Source: Streptomyces alfalfae
GTDB lineage: Bacteria > Actinomycetota > Actinomycetes > Streptomycetales > Streptomycetaceae
Reading direction: 5' to 3'
NCBI RefSeq assembly: GCF_004127445.1
Contig: NZ_QEXM01000038.1
Location: 304,774 to 368,773 of the forward strand
DNA length: 64,000 bases
Below are positions 26,996-34,940 of this stretch, piece by piece. A program made the position numbers and the translations under genes. The notes beneath the pieces were generated by a model that saw only the letters and a program-made list of their open reading frames with translations, made no database searches and had not been told where the DNA came from. Position 1 is the first letter of the stretch. Each line of letters opens with the position of its first letter.

Positions 26996-27222
26996 CGGTC
27001 GCCGCTACCGACGGCGGCGGTACGCGCCATACGGCGGCGCACCGGTTCCATGCTGAACACAGGTGGTTCCTTCTGCTCGGAGATCCCTACGCGCTCAGGC
27101 TGCTCGCCCAAGATCCACCGGACCATGGAGACAGCACGCGGAAGCGCTCTCCGGGCAGCCGGTGGGGGTGACCCCCGACGCACCCCACCCCTACCCGTGC
27201 CGCGATGTCGCGGTCCGTCCGT
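26996..27222. other. Intergenic stretch without a supported gene
   Basis: Between the tetR terminator and the arsC stop. Short open frames exist (for example a + strand reading with FLLLGDPYALRLLAQDPPD), but none has a ribosome site, a sensible start and a recognisable family. It could hold remnants of a lost gene. Confidence 0.4.
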
Positions 27223-27636
27223 TCACCCCGCCGCGGCCGGGGCGATCTCGGCGATCAGGGCCTCGACCCGGGCCCTGATCTCGTCCCGGATCGGGCGCAC
27301 GGCCGCCACGCCCTGTCCCGCGGGGTCCTCCAGGTCCCAGTCGAGGTACCGCTTGCCGGGGAAGACGGGGCAGGTGTCGCCGCAGCCCATGGTGATGCAG
27401 ACATCGGATTCCCTGACCGCGTCGACGGTGAGGATCTTCGGGGTCTCGGCGGAGATGTCGATGCCGACCTCGGCCATGGCGAGGACGGCGGCCGGGTTGA
27501 CGGCGGAGCCCGGGGCGGAGCCGGCGGAGCGGACCTCGACGCGGTCGCCGGCCAGGTGGGTCAACCAGGCGGCGGCCATCTGGGAGCGGCCCGCGTTGTG
27601 GACGCAGACGAACAGGACGGACGGCTTGTCGGCCAT
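27223..27636 (-). CDS. arsC: Arsenate reductase, low-molecular-weight phosphatase fold (137 aa)
   Basis: The start MADKPSVLFVCVHNAGRSQM carries the CX5R P-loop (Cys11, Arg17) of LMW-PTP-like arsenate reductases. Downstream, CITMGCGDTCPVFPGKRYLD carries the cysteines and the DP-type loop typical of actinobacterial ArsC, which couple to thioredoxin or mycothiol/mycoredoxin. It reduces arsenate to arsenite for export. ATG 27636 is chosen as the conserved family start; longer frames upstream add an unrelated Arg/Pro-rich sequence. The gene is divergent from arsR-acr3, so one operator region can control both directions. Confidence 0.93.
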   Translation of the reverse strand: MADKPSVLFVCVHNAGRSQMAAAWLTHLAGDRVEVRSAGSAPGSAVNPAAVLAMAEVGIDISAETPKILTVDAVRESDVCITMGCGDTCPVFPGKRYLDWDLEDPAGQGVAAVRPIRDEIRARVEALIAEIAPAAAG

Positions 27637-27718
27637 GGTGATCGGTTTCTCCGGTCTCTCCGGTGGCTCGGCGGAACTCGGCCGCCGACGACTTCGGTCC
27701 CCTGTCGGCAACAGTGAA

Positions 27719-27740
27719 CGCTGATGTGACAGTATCAGCG
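27719..27740. promoter_or_regulatory. ArsR operator candidate with overlapping arsR promoter
   Basis: CGCTGAT (27719-27725) and ATCAGCG (27734-27740) form a perfect 7-bp inverted repeat with an 8-bp spacer. A -10-like CAGTAT (27730-27735) falls inside and the arsR ATG follows at 27742 without a ribosome site, so arsR is probably leaderless and repressed here. Confidence 0.65.
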
Positions 27741-27741
27741 C

Positions 27742-28047
27742 ATGCTGACTTCAGTCGATCCTGATGTGATCCGGGCGCTGGGCGATCCGCTCCGCCTGAA
27801 GATCGTGACCCTGCTGGCGCGCGAGACACTGTGCACGACGCACCTGGTGGCGGAGACCGGAGCCAAGCAGACCAACCTCTCCAACCACATGAAGGTGCTG
27901 CGCGAGGCCGGGCTGGTGGAGACCGAGCCGTGTGGCCGGTTCACCTACTACAAGCTCAGGCCCGACGTCCTGGCCGGCCTGTCCGAGCAGTTCGCCGCGC
28001 TCGCCACCGCCGCCCGCGGCGCCGCCGAGAACAAGAGGGCCTGCTGA
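27742..28047 (+). CDS. arsR: ArsR/SmtB family metalloregulator (101 aa)
   Basis: A short winged-helix protein: DPDVIRALGDPLRLKIVTLL, then LCTTHLVAETGAKQTNLSNH and MKVLREAGLVETEPCGRFTY. Cysteines lie at the start of the recognition region (ETLC) and in the wing (EPCGR), with a further Cys at the extreme C-terminus; the classical CxCxxC arsenic site is not present, so arsenite sensing may use this other set. It should leave DNA on binding As(III). The stop codon shares one base with the acr3 start (TGATG), giving coupled translation. The start ATG is 2 bases after the palindrome. Confidence 0.92.
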   Translation: MLTSVDPDVIRALGDPLRLKIVTLLARETLCTTHLVAETGAKQTNLSNHMKVLREAGLVETEPCGRFTYYKLRPDVLAGLSEQFAALATAARGAAENKRAC

Positions 28048-29159
28048 TGAGCCGCACCGACACCGCCCCGGAGGCGCACCAGAGCGAGCCCCCGGGCGAG
28101 GGCATCGTCGCCAAGCTCTCCACCCTGGACCGCTACCTGGCCGTGTGGATCCTCCTCGCCATGGCCGTCGGCCTCGGCCTCGGCCGGCTGATTCCGGGCA
28201 TGAACGACGCCCTGGCGAAGATCGAGATCGGCGGGATCTCCCTGCCCATCGCACTCGGCCTGCTCGTGATGATGTACCCGGTCCTCGCGAAGGTGCGCTA
28301 CGACCGGCTCGACGCGGTCACCGGCGACAAGAAGCTGATGGTGTCGTCGCTGGTCGTCAACTGGATCGTCGGCCCGGCCGTCATGTTCGCGCTGGCCTGG
28401 ATCTTCCTGCCCGACCTGCCCGAGTACCGCACCGGCCTCATCATCGTCGGTCTCGCCCGCTGCATCGCGATGGTCATCATCTGGAACGACCTGGCCTGCG
28501 GCGACCGCGAGGCCGCAGCCGTCCTCGTCGCCCTCAACTCCGTCTTCCAGGTCATCGCGTTCGGCCTGCTCGGCTGGCTCTACCTCGACCTGCTGCCGGG
28601 CTGGCTCGGCCTCGGCGACGGCGAGCACCTCGACATCTCCATGGGGAAGATCGCGCTGAACGTCGCCATCTTCCTCGGCGTCCCGCTCCTCGCCGGATTC
28701 CTCACCCGCCGCGTCGGCGAGAAGAAGATGGGCCGCGCCGGCTACGAGCGCACGTTCCTGCCGAGGATCGGCCCGTGGGCGCTGTACGGACTGCTGTTCA
28801 CGATCGTCGTCCTCTTCGCCCTCCAGGGCAGGACCATCACCTCCCAGCCGCTGGACGTCGTACGGATCGCGCTGCCCCTCCTCGTGTACTTCGCGCTCAT
28901 GTTCTTCGGCACCTTCCTGCTGGGCAAGGGAATCGGCCTGGCCTACGACCGCACGGCGACCCTCGCCTTCACCGCGGCGGGCAACAACTTCGAGCTCGCC
29001 ATCGCCGTCGCCATCGCCACCTTCGGCGTGACCAGCGGCCAGGCCCTCTCCGGCGTCGTCGGCCCGCTCATCGAGGTGCCGGTGCTGATCGGCCTCGTGT
29101 ACGTCGCCCTGGCCTGGCGCCGGAAGTTCAGCGCCCCGGCGCCGACGACGACCCCGTGA
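28047..29159 (+). CDS. acr3: Arsenite efflux transporter, ACR3 family (370 aa)
   Basis: Ten hydrophobic segments. ACR3 signatures are clear: LSTLDRYLAVWILLAMAVGL at the start, LMMYPVLAKVRYD-like LVMMYPVLAKVRYDRLDAV, and the arsenite-binding Cys in GLARCIAMVIIWNDLACGD. ATAGNNFELAIAVAIATFG-like TAAGNNFELAIAVAIATFGV is also conserved. It exports As(III) with the proton gradient. Start ATG 28047 overlaps the arsR stop; its own stop overlaps the GTG of the next gene (GTGA). The N-terminus has about 25 extra polar residues relative to the family core. Confidence 0.94.
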   Translation: MSRTDTAPEAHQSEPPGEGIVAKLSTLDRYLAVWILLAMAVGLGLGRLIPGMNDALAKIEIGGISLPIALGLLVMMYPVLAKVRYDRLDAVTGDKKLMVSSLVVNWIVGPAVMFALAWIFLPDLPEYRTGLIIVGLARCIAMVIIWNDLACGDREAAAVLVALNSVFQVIAFGLLGWLYLDLLPGWLGLGDGEHLDISMGKIALNVAIFLGVPLLAGFLTRRVGEKKMGRAGYERTFLPRIGPWALYGLLFTIVVLFALQGRTITSQPLDVVRIALPLLVYFALMFFGTFLLGKGIGLAYDRTATLAFTAAGNNFELAIAVAIATFGVTSGQALSGVVGPLIEVPVLIGLVYVALAWRRKFSAPAPTTTP

Positions 29160-30217
29160 CGCACGCCGTGGACGTCGTGGTGATCGGCGGCGGGCAAGCG
29201 GGGCTCGCCGCCGGCTACCACCTGCGTCGCCAGAAGCTCGACTTCGTCGTCCTCGACGCCCAGACCACTCCGGGCGGCGCCTGGCAGCACACCTGGGACT
29301 CGCTGCGCCTGTTCTCCCCGGCCGCGTTCTCCTCCCTGCCGGGGCGGCTCATGCCCGCCCAGCGCGGCCAGGAGTACCCCGACGCCGGACACGTCGTGGA
29401 CTACCTCGCCGCGTACGAACAGCGCTACGCCCTTCCCGTGCGGCGCCCCGTCCGGGTCGGCGCCGTACGGTCCGAGGGGCGGCGGCTGCGGGTGGAGACC
29501 GACGCGGGCACCTGGTCCGCGCGGGCCGTGGTGTCGGCGACCGGCACCTGGTGGCGTCCGTTCCTGCCCGCCGTCGCGGGCCGCGAGCAGTTCGCGGGCC
29601 GCCAACTGCACACCACCGGCTACCGGAGCCCGGCCGAGTTCGCCGGGCAGCGGGTCGTGGTGGTCGGCGGGGGCAACTCCGGCGCGCAGATCGCCGCCGA
29701 CCTCGCCCTGGGCGGCGTCGACCCGACCTGGGTCACCCGGCGCCCGGCCCGCTTCCTGGCCGACGACATCGACGGGCGCGCCCTGTTCGACGCCGCGACC
29801 GCCCGCCGCCGCGCCCTCGACACGGGAGGGGCCGACACCGGTGGAGTGGCCTCCCTCGGCGACATCGTCGCCGTCGCCCCGGTCCGCGCCGCCCGCGACG
29901 CCGGGCTGCTGAAGCCCCAGCCGATGTTCCGGCACCTCACCGGCGACGCGGTGCGATGGGCGGACGGCACGTCGGCCCGCGCGGACGCGGTGATCTGGTG
30001 CACGGGCTTCCGGCCCGCCCTGGCCCACCTCGCGCCGCTCGGCCTGCGCGGGCCACGGGGGCACATCGCCACCGCGGGCACCCGCGCCGTCGACGAGCCG
30101 CGCCTGCACCTGCTCGGCTACGGCGACTGGACCGGCCCGGCATCCGCCACCCTGATCGGTGTCGGCCGTACGGCCCGGGAAGCGGCCCACGAGATCGCGG
30201 GAGCCCTGCGGCCCTGA
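29156..30217 (+). CDS. NAD(P)/FAD-dependent oxidoreductase of the ars operon (353 aa)
   Basis: Two Rossmann motifs mark a flavin-containing-monooxygenase-like protein: VDVVVIGGGQAGLAAGYHLR (FAD) and QRVVVVGGGNSGAQIAADLA (NADPH), with TPGGAWQHTWDSLRLFSPA between and the closing motif DAVIWCTGFRPAL. Proteins of this type in ars operons are often called ArsO; their function is debated, with a role in trivalent or organic arsenic oxidation proposed. The start GTG 29156 overlaps the acr3 stop (GTGA), so it is the third gene of the operon. Its overall look also fits putative trimethylamine- or thioredoxin-like flavoproteins, so the substrate is uncertain. Confidence 0.87.
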   Translation: MTHAVDVVVIGGGQAGLAAGYHLRRQKLDFVVLDAQTTPGGAWQHTWDSLRLFSPAAFSSLPGRLMPAQRGQEYPDAGHVVDYLAAYEQRYALPVRRPVRVGAVRSEGRRLRVETDAGTWSARAVVSATGTWWRPFLPAVAGREQFAGRQLHTTGYRSPAEFAGQRVVVVGGGNSGAQIAADLALGGVDPTWVTRRPARFLADDIDGRALFDAATARRRALDTGGADTGGVASLGDIVAVAPVRAARDAGLLKPQPMFRHLTGDAVRWADGTSARADAVIWCTGFRPALAHLAPLGLRGPRGHIATAGTRAVDEPRLHLLGYGDWTGPASATLIGVGRTAREAAHEIAGALRP

Positions 30218-30258
30218 GCACCTCCGGGCGGGCACTCACCCCCGTGCCCGGAAGGCCG

Positions 30259-31791
30259 TCAGTGGCTGCCGGTGAGTTCGCCGCTGAGCTTCTCGTGGAT
30301 GCGGGCGCTCGCCTCGTTCAGGCCGATGATCTCGACGGTCCTGCCGCGGTCGGCGTACTTGGTCTCGATCGCGTCGAGGGCCGCGACCGACGAGGCGTCC
30401 CAGATGTGGGCGTGGGTGAGGTCGATGATGACCTTTCTGGCGTCGACGGCGTAGTCGAACCGGCCGACGATGTCGTTGGAGGAGGCGAAGAACAGCTCGC
30501 CGGTCACGGCGTAGACCACCGTCTCTCCGTCGGGCTCCGCGAGGGAGGTGACGTCGGCCAGGTGCGCGACGCGCCGGGCGAAGATGACCATGGCGGTGAC
30601 GGAGCCGACGACCACGCCGATGGCGAGGTTGTGGGTGGCGACCACGCAGGCCACGGTGATGACCATGACGGCGATCTCGCCGGTGGGCATCCGCTTCAGG
30701 GTCTTCGGCGCGATGGAGTGCCAGTCGAACGTCGCGAACGACACCATCACCATGACGGCGACGAGCGCGGCCATCGGGATGTCGGAGACGACGGGGCCGA
30801 AGACGATGCAGAGCACCATCAGGAACGACCCCGCGAGGAAGGTGGACAGCCGGGTGCGGGCGCCGGACACCTTCACGTTGATCATGGTCTGGCCGATCAT
30901 CGCGCAGCCGCCCATGCCGCCGAAGAACCCGGTGACGATGTTGGCGACGCCCTGACCGATCGACTCCCGCGTCTTGGAGGAGTGGGTGTCGGTGATCTCG
31001 TCGACCAGCTTGGCGGTCATCAGCGACTCCATCAGGCCCACCAGCGCCATCGCGAGCGCGTAGGGGGCGACGGTGGTCAGGGTCTCCACCGTGAAGGGCA
31101 CGTCGGGGAGCCCCGGCGCCGGCAGCGAGGAGGGCAGGTCGCCCTTGTCGCCCACGGTCGGCACGGCGATACCGGCGGCGAGCGTGATCACGGTGAGGAC
31201 GACGATGGAGACGAGCGGCGCCGGGATCACCGTGGTGACCTTGGGGAAGAACACCATGAGCACCAGACCGCCGACGAGCAGCGGATAGACGGCCCAGGGC
31301 ACGTCGTGCATCTCGGGGACCTGCGCCATGAAGATCAGGATGGCCAGCGCGTTGACGAAGCCGACCATCACGCTGCGCGGCACGAAGCGCATCAGCTTGG
31401 CGACGCCGAGCGCACCCAGGACGATCTGGAAGACACCGGCCAGGATCACGGCAGCCACCAGATAGCCCAGGCCGTGCTCCCGGTTGAGCGGGGCGATGAC
31501 CAGGGCGACCGCGCCGGTCGCCGCGGAGATCATCGCGCGGCGGCCGCCGACGATCGAGATCGTCACGGCCATCGTGAAGGACGCGAACAGGCCGATCGCC
31601 GGGTCGACGCCCGCGATGATCGAGAACGAGATCGCCTCGGGGATCAGCGCGAGAGCGACCACGAGGCCGCCCAGGATCTCGGTGCGCCAGACCTTGGGGT
31701 CGTTCAGCCAGTCGGGACGCAGGCCGCGCAGGCGCGCCGCCGGGGACAGTGCGGAGGAGGGCAAGGGCAGATACCTGTCGTGCTCGGGCAC
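30259..31791 (-). CDS. SulP family anion transporter with STAS domain (510 aa)
   Basis: About ten to twelve membrane segments, with the SulP core RTEILGGLVVALALIPEAIS, FSIIAGVDPAIGLFASF and the family hallmark NIVTGFFGGMGGCAMIGQTM. The C-terminus is a STAS domain (VVYAVTGELFFASSNDIVGR, DLTHAHIWDASSVAALDAIE). These proteins carry sulfate, bicarbonate or related anions; this branch, paired with a MerR gene, has no proven substrate. Start GTG 31791 is chosen because the conserved part begins soon after and GGTGGGG precedes it; an in-frame ATG at 31944 would add 51 mostly Arg/Pro residues and shorten the leader, and cannot be excluded. Divergent from the MerR gene at 32071. Confidence 0.88.
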   Translation of the reverse strand: MPEHDRYLPLPSSALSPAARLRGLRPDWLNDPKVWRTEILGGLVVALALIPEAISFSIIAGVDPAIGLFASFTMAVTISIVGGRRAMISAATGAVALVIAPLNREHGLGYLVAAVILAGVFQIVLGALGVAKLMRFVPRSVMVGFVNALAILIFMAQVPEMHDVPWAVYPLLVGGLVLMVFFPKVTTVIPAPLVSIVVLTVITLAAGIAVPTVGDKGDLPSSLPAPGLPDVPFTVETLTTVAPYALAMALVGLMESLMTAKLVDEITDTHSSKTRESIGQGVANIVTGFFGGMGGCAMIGQTMINVKVSGARTRLSTFLAGSFLMVLCIVFGPVVSDIPMAALVAVMVMVSFATFDWHSIAPKTLKRMPTGEIAVMVITVACVVATHNLAIGVVVGSVTAMVIFARRVAHLADVTSLAEPDGETVVYAVTGELFFASSNDIVGRFDYAVDARKVIIDLTHAHIWDASSVAALDAIETKYADRGRTVEIIGLNEASARIHEKLSGELTGSH

Positions 31792-31995
31792 GCCCCACCA
31801 TGGGCGGGAGGCGCGCGTGAGGGCACGGAAGGGCCGGGACGGCCATCCGTGGGGCCCGGATGCGGCGGGCGAAGTCCAGGGGTGCGGCGGGCGGCGTGCG
31901 CCGCGTCGGCGGTACGGGACGAGACCCGCTTCCGCGGCTGTCATCCGTGTCGGGTCGACGGTGCCCCGCAGTGGCGACCCGTGTCCGCGGACCCG

Positions 31996-32018
31996 TACTC
32001 TACCCTAACGTTAGAGTA
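31996..32018. promoter_or_regulatory. Operator in the sulP/merR divergent promoter
   Basis: TACTCTA (31996-32002) and TAGAGTA (32012-32018) are a perfect inverted repeat with a 9-bp spacer; a nested palindrome CTAACGTTAG sits at 32005-32014. Its AT-rich make-up stands out from the surroundings. It is most likely bound by the adjacent MerR protein. Confidence 0.7.
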
Positions 32019-32070
32019 GAGATCGGCTCGGTCGACCGCCGGCCCTGGTGATCACGAGAAAGGGCCCCAC

Positions 32071-32484
32071 GTGAGCAGCGAGCACATGCAGATCGGCGAG
32101 GTCGCCGCACGGACCGAGCTGTCGCTGCGCACCATCCGGCACTACGAGGACACGGGCCTGGTCATCCCCTCCGCGCGCTCCCAGGGCGGCTTCCGCCTCT
32201 ACACCGAGGCCGACGTGGCACGCCTGATGGTCATCCGCCGGATGAAACCACTCGGCTTCACCCTGGACCAGATGCGCGACCTGCTGGACGCCACCGACCG
32301 CCTCGACGCCGACGGTGAGCTGACGGCCGAGGAGCGCGAGGCCCTGCTGGAGCGGGTGCGCGGATACGAGGGCGACGCCCTCCAGAAGATCGACGAACTG
32401 CGCGTCCAGCTGGCGCGCGCCGAGGACTTCGCCGCCACGCTCCGGGCCCGCCTGAACCCTGCCCCGCCCGGGCCCCGCCCCTGA
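32071..32484 (+). CDS. MerR family regulator divergent from SulP (137 aa)
   Basis: The start HMQIGEVAARTELSLRTIRH and YEDTGLVIPSARSQGGFRLY form the MerR winged helix; residues about 85-125 are a dimerisation coiled coil (REALLERVRGYEGDALQKID, ELRVQLARAEDF). No cysteine is present in the C-terminal part, so it is not a classical metal sensor; the ligand is unknown. It presumably controls the divergent SulP gene and itself through 31996-32018. GTG 32071 has GAGAAAGGG upstream. Confidence 0.9.
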   Translation: MSSEHMQIGEVAARTELSLRTIRHYEDTGLVIPSARSQGGFRLYTEADVARLMVIRRMKPLGFTLDQMRDLLDATDRLDADGELTAEEREALLERVRGYEGDALQKIDELRVQLARAEDFAATLRARLNPAPPGPRP

Positions 32485-32563
32485 GCGGAGGCCCTGGCCC
32501 TCGCACCGACCGCAGCCCCTGGTCCCGGACCCGACCGGAGGTCCGGGCCAGGACCGGCCCGGG

Positions 32564-33448
32564 TCACACCGGGTCCGGCAGCTCCATGAGCGCGAGGGCG
32601 GCCGGGTCGACCACGGCCGTGATCGCGGTGATACGGCCCTCGGCGACGGTGAAGGCGAGCAGGGAGCGCGGGGTGCCGTCCTCGTGCCAGGAGATGACGC
32701 CGGGGAAGCCGTTGACGGTCGCCGCGTGTCCCTGGGTCGAGCCGCCTGCCACACGCGCACGTCCGGCGACCTCGGTGGCCCCGATCGTGACGAACCGGCC
32801 CGCCGGGGTGTGGACGGTGAACTCCACCTCCGGGTGCAGGACCCGCAGCAACTCCTCGAACCGGCCCTCGCCGGCCGCGGCAAGGAAGGCCCGCACCACC
32901 TCGCGCTGCTCCCGCGCGCCGCCCGCCGGCCGCGGCGCGGCCCGGACCTTCCTGCGGGCACGGCTCGTGAGCATCTTCGTCGCGTCGGCGGACTTGCCGA
33001 GAATCGTGCCGATCTCCGCGTGGGGCACGGCGAACACGTCGTGCAGCACGAACGCGAGCCGCTCGTCGGGCCGCAGCGAGTCGAGCACCGTGAGGAGCGC
33101 GAGGCCCACCGAGTCCCCGAGCGCCACCAGTTCTTCCGGAGCGGGAGCCTCGTCGAGCGTCACGGTGAACTCCGGCAGCCCGTCGTCGAGGACGGCTTCC
33201 GGGCGGGTCCGGCCCGACCGCAGGACGTCGAGGCTGATGCGGCCGACCACGGTGGTCAGCCAGCCGCCGAGGTTGTCGATGGCGCCGGCGTCCTGGCGGG
33301 AGAGCCGCAGCCACGCCTCCTGGACGACGTCCTCCGCGTCGGCGTGCGAGCCGAGCACCCGGTAGGCGACGGCCCGGAGCCGGTCGCGGTGGGACTCGAA
33401 GGCGTCGACGAGCGGACCGGCCGGAACCGCGGGGTGGGCCTCGGGCAT
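32564..33448 (-). CDS. ECF sigma factor with C-terminal SnoaL-like domain (SigJ/ECF41-like, 294 aa)
   Basis: Region 2 is FESHRDRLRAVAYRVLGSHA, DAEDVVQEAWLRLSRQDAG; region 4 is DSLRPDERLAFVLHDVFAVP, HAEIGTILGKSADATKMLTS. From about residue 175 a SnoaL-like domain follows (FLAAAGEGRFEELLRVLHPE, GFPGVISWHEDGTPRSLLAF), which in ECF41/ECF56-type factors replaces an anti-sigma factor and tunes activity. The DGGGK linker motif of classical ECF41 proteins is not evident, so exact group is unsure. No anti-sigma gene is nearby. It is divergent from an AhpD-like gene, the known companion in this group, so it probably transcribes that gene. Confidence 0.88.
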   Translation of the reverse strand: MPEAHPAVPAGPLVDAFESHRDRLRAVAYRVLGSHADAEDVVQEAWLRLSRQDAGAIDNLGGWLTTVVGRISLDVLRSGRTRPEAVLDDGLPEFTVTLDEAPAPEELVALGDSVGLALLTVLDSLRPDERLAFVLHDVFAVPHAEIGTILGKSADATKMLTSRARRKVRAAPRPAGGAREQREVVRAFLAAAGEGRFEELLRVLHPEVEFTVHTPAGRFVTIGATEVAGRARVAGGSTQGHAATVNGFPGVISWHEDGTPRSLLAFTVAEGRITAITAVVDPAALALMELPDPV

Positions 33449-33472
33449 GTTGTTACCTCTCTGGAAGCTGCT

Positions 33473-33490
33473 CCGTCATAGGGGTGACGG
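33473..33490. promoter_or_regulatory. Inverted repeat in the sigma factor/AhpD promoter region
   Basis: CCGTCA (33473-33478) and TGACGG (33485-33490) flank TAGGGG. It lies between the two divergent starts, 25 bases from the sigma-factor ATG. It could be an operator or part of an ECF promoter; the CGTC element resembles ECF -10 boxes. Confidence 0.4.
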
Positions 33491-33534
33491 GCACCAGCCC
33501 CGAAACGTAACCCCTACCAAGGAGAGCACTCCTC

Positions 33535-33993
33535 ATGGAGAACCGGCTCAAGAACAAGAACACCGACAACCCCGACCTGTGGACCGCGATCCAGCACCTC
33601 CACAAGGCGATAGCCGCCGGAGGCGTCGACCCGAAGCTCCTCGCGCTGCTCCACCTCCGCGCCAGCCAGATCAACGGCTGCTCGGCGTGCGTCCACGCCG
33701 GTGTCGCCGGGGGCAAGCAGGCCGGCGACACCGACGAGCGGCTGCACAACGTGGCGGCATGGCGCGAGGCGCCGTTCTACACCGACGCGGAGCGCGCGGC
33801 CCTGGCGCTGGCGGAGGGCGCCACCCGGCTGCAGGACGGCGCGGAAGGCGTCACGGACGAGATCTGGGCGGAGGCCACCGTCCACTTCACCGAGGAGCAG
33901 ATCGGCGCGATCAACCTCGAGATCGCCTTGACCAACTTCTTCAACCGGCTCAACCGCACCATCAAGGAACCTGCGGGCCGCACTTGGGGCTGA
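33535..33993 (+). CDS. Carboxymuconolactone decarboxylase/AhpD-like protein (152 aa)
   Basis: The AhpD-type redox motif is LRASQINGCSACVHAGVAGG (CxxC followed by His), so the protein is likely a thiol peroxidase-linked disulfide reductase or alkylhydroperoxidase rather than a decarboxylase. Length and helical make-up are typical of the family. Ribosome site AAGGAGAG precedes ATG 33535. Its place opposite an ECF sigma factor with a SnoaL domain is a conserved arrangement, and the gene is the likely main target of that factor, perhaps in oxidative or thiol stress. Confidence 0.9.
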   Translation: MENRLKNKNTDNPDLWTAIQHLHKAIAAGGVDPKLLALLHLRASQINGCSACVHAGVAGGKQAGDTDERLHNVAAWREAPFYTDAERAALALAEGATRLQDGAEGVTDEIWAEATVHFTEEQIGAINLEIALTNFFNRLNRTIKEPAGRTWG

Positions 33994-34161
33994 CCGGCGC
34001 GGCTGAACGACGTGTGCAAAGCCTCCATCACCGAAAGCCTTCGCACGAATTTCCCGAGGAGGCTCGTTCGCGTGAATTGTGCGCACGCAAAGAGCCGACT
34101 TGATGTTTTTCAATAAAGTGAAGAGCGGCAAGTCTCCGGGAGTGGGAAAGGTGAGGTATTG

Positions 34162-34695
34162 ATGCGGACAGAAGCGGTCGACCGGGTACGGCTGGTGTTC
34201 ACCCTGTTCGACGCCGACGGCAACGGCGTCATCGAAGCCGATGACTTCGAGCTGATGGCCGGACGGGTCGTCGAGGCGGTGCCCGAGGCGGACGAAGCGA
34301 AGCGCGACGCGATGCTGGCCGCTTTCCGGGCCTTCTGGTCGGCGCTGGCCGGTGAGTTGGACGCCAATCGCGACGGCAGGATCGACTTCGAGGAGTTCAA
34401 GGCGGTCGTGCTCGCTCCGGAGCGCTTCGACGCCGCGATCGGGGAGTTCGCCGACGGGCTCACGCTGCTGGCGGACCCGGACGGTGACGGGCTGATCGAC
34501 CGACCGACCTTCGCGAGGGCCATGACGGCCATCGGCTTCGCACTGCCGAACATCCACTCGCTGTTCGACGCCCTGGGACCGACGGCAGCCGACCAGGTCA
34601 CGGTGTCGGCCTGGAACGAGGCCATCAAGGACTACTACCGCCCCGACCTCGCGGGCATCGTGGGAGACCGCCTGGTCGCGAGCCCGACCGGCTGA
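34162..34695 (+). CDS. EF-hand calcium-binding protein, calerythrin-like (177 aa)
   Basis: Three canonical EF-hand loops can be read: DADGNGVIEADD, DANRDGRIDFEE and DPDGDGLIDRPT, each with Asp/Asn at positions 1, 3, 5 and a hydrophobic residue at 8; a fourth, near the end, is degenerate. This is the sarcoplasmic calcium-binding/calerythrin pattern known in Streptomyces, where such proteins are proposed calcium buffers or sensors linked to aerial growth. AAAGGTGAGG precedes ATG 34162 (a TTG 3 bases earlier is possible). The 168-base upstream region is unusually AT-rich for this genome, with TGTTTTTCAATAAAG, and probably holds the promoter. Confidence 0.93.
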   Translation: MRTEAVDRVRLVFTLFDADGNGVIEADDFELMAGRVVEAVPEADEAKRDAMLAAFRAFWSALAGELDANRDGRIDFEEFKAVVLAPERFDAAIGEFADGLTLLADPDGDGLIDRPTFARAMTAIGFALPNIHSLFDALGPTAADQVTVSAWNEAIKDYYRPDLAGIVGDRLVASPTG

Positions 34696-34749
34696 CGTTG
34701 GTGGCCGGTCGGCTGCCGCCGCCCCAACGGCAGCAGCCGGCCCCCACGC

Positions 34750-34808
34750 GGTCAGGAGGAATCCGCGTGCGAACCGGCGCACACGGCGCACGCTGATTTC
34801 TCCTGACC
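34750..34808. promoter_or_regulatory. Long hairpin (22-position stem) between the EF-hand gene and the furan synthase gene
   Basis: Arms 34750-34771 and 34787-34808 pair over 22 positions with one mismatch (34764/34794) and one G-U pair (34759/34799), around a 15-base loop. It begins 54 bases after the EF-hand stop and ends 132 bases before the TTG start of the furan synthase. It could be a terminator, a leader structure or a protein site; there is no T-tract. Confidence 0.6.
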
Positions 34809-34940
34809 ACACCCGTTCGCACTCCGTGCGCCCTATCGGTCGTCAAGGGCCACCTTGATGATGAACCGACCGCGAGGGACCCAGGCGACTCCGCGGGTCC
34901 GCCTTCTGGCCGGGCGGACACGCGGTGGAAGGAGTGCACC

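Noticed and set aside
26170..27171. A 333-codon + strand frame over the tetR gene and its downstream region
   Set aside because: It reads in another frame through a clear TetR gene; only the short part beyond 26996 could be independent and it has no start signal.
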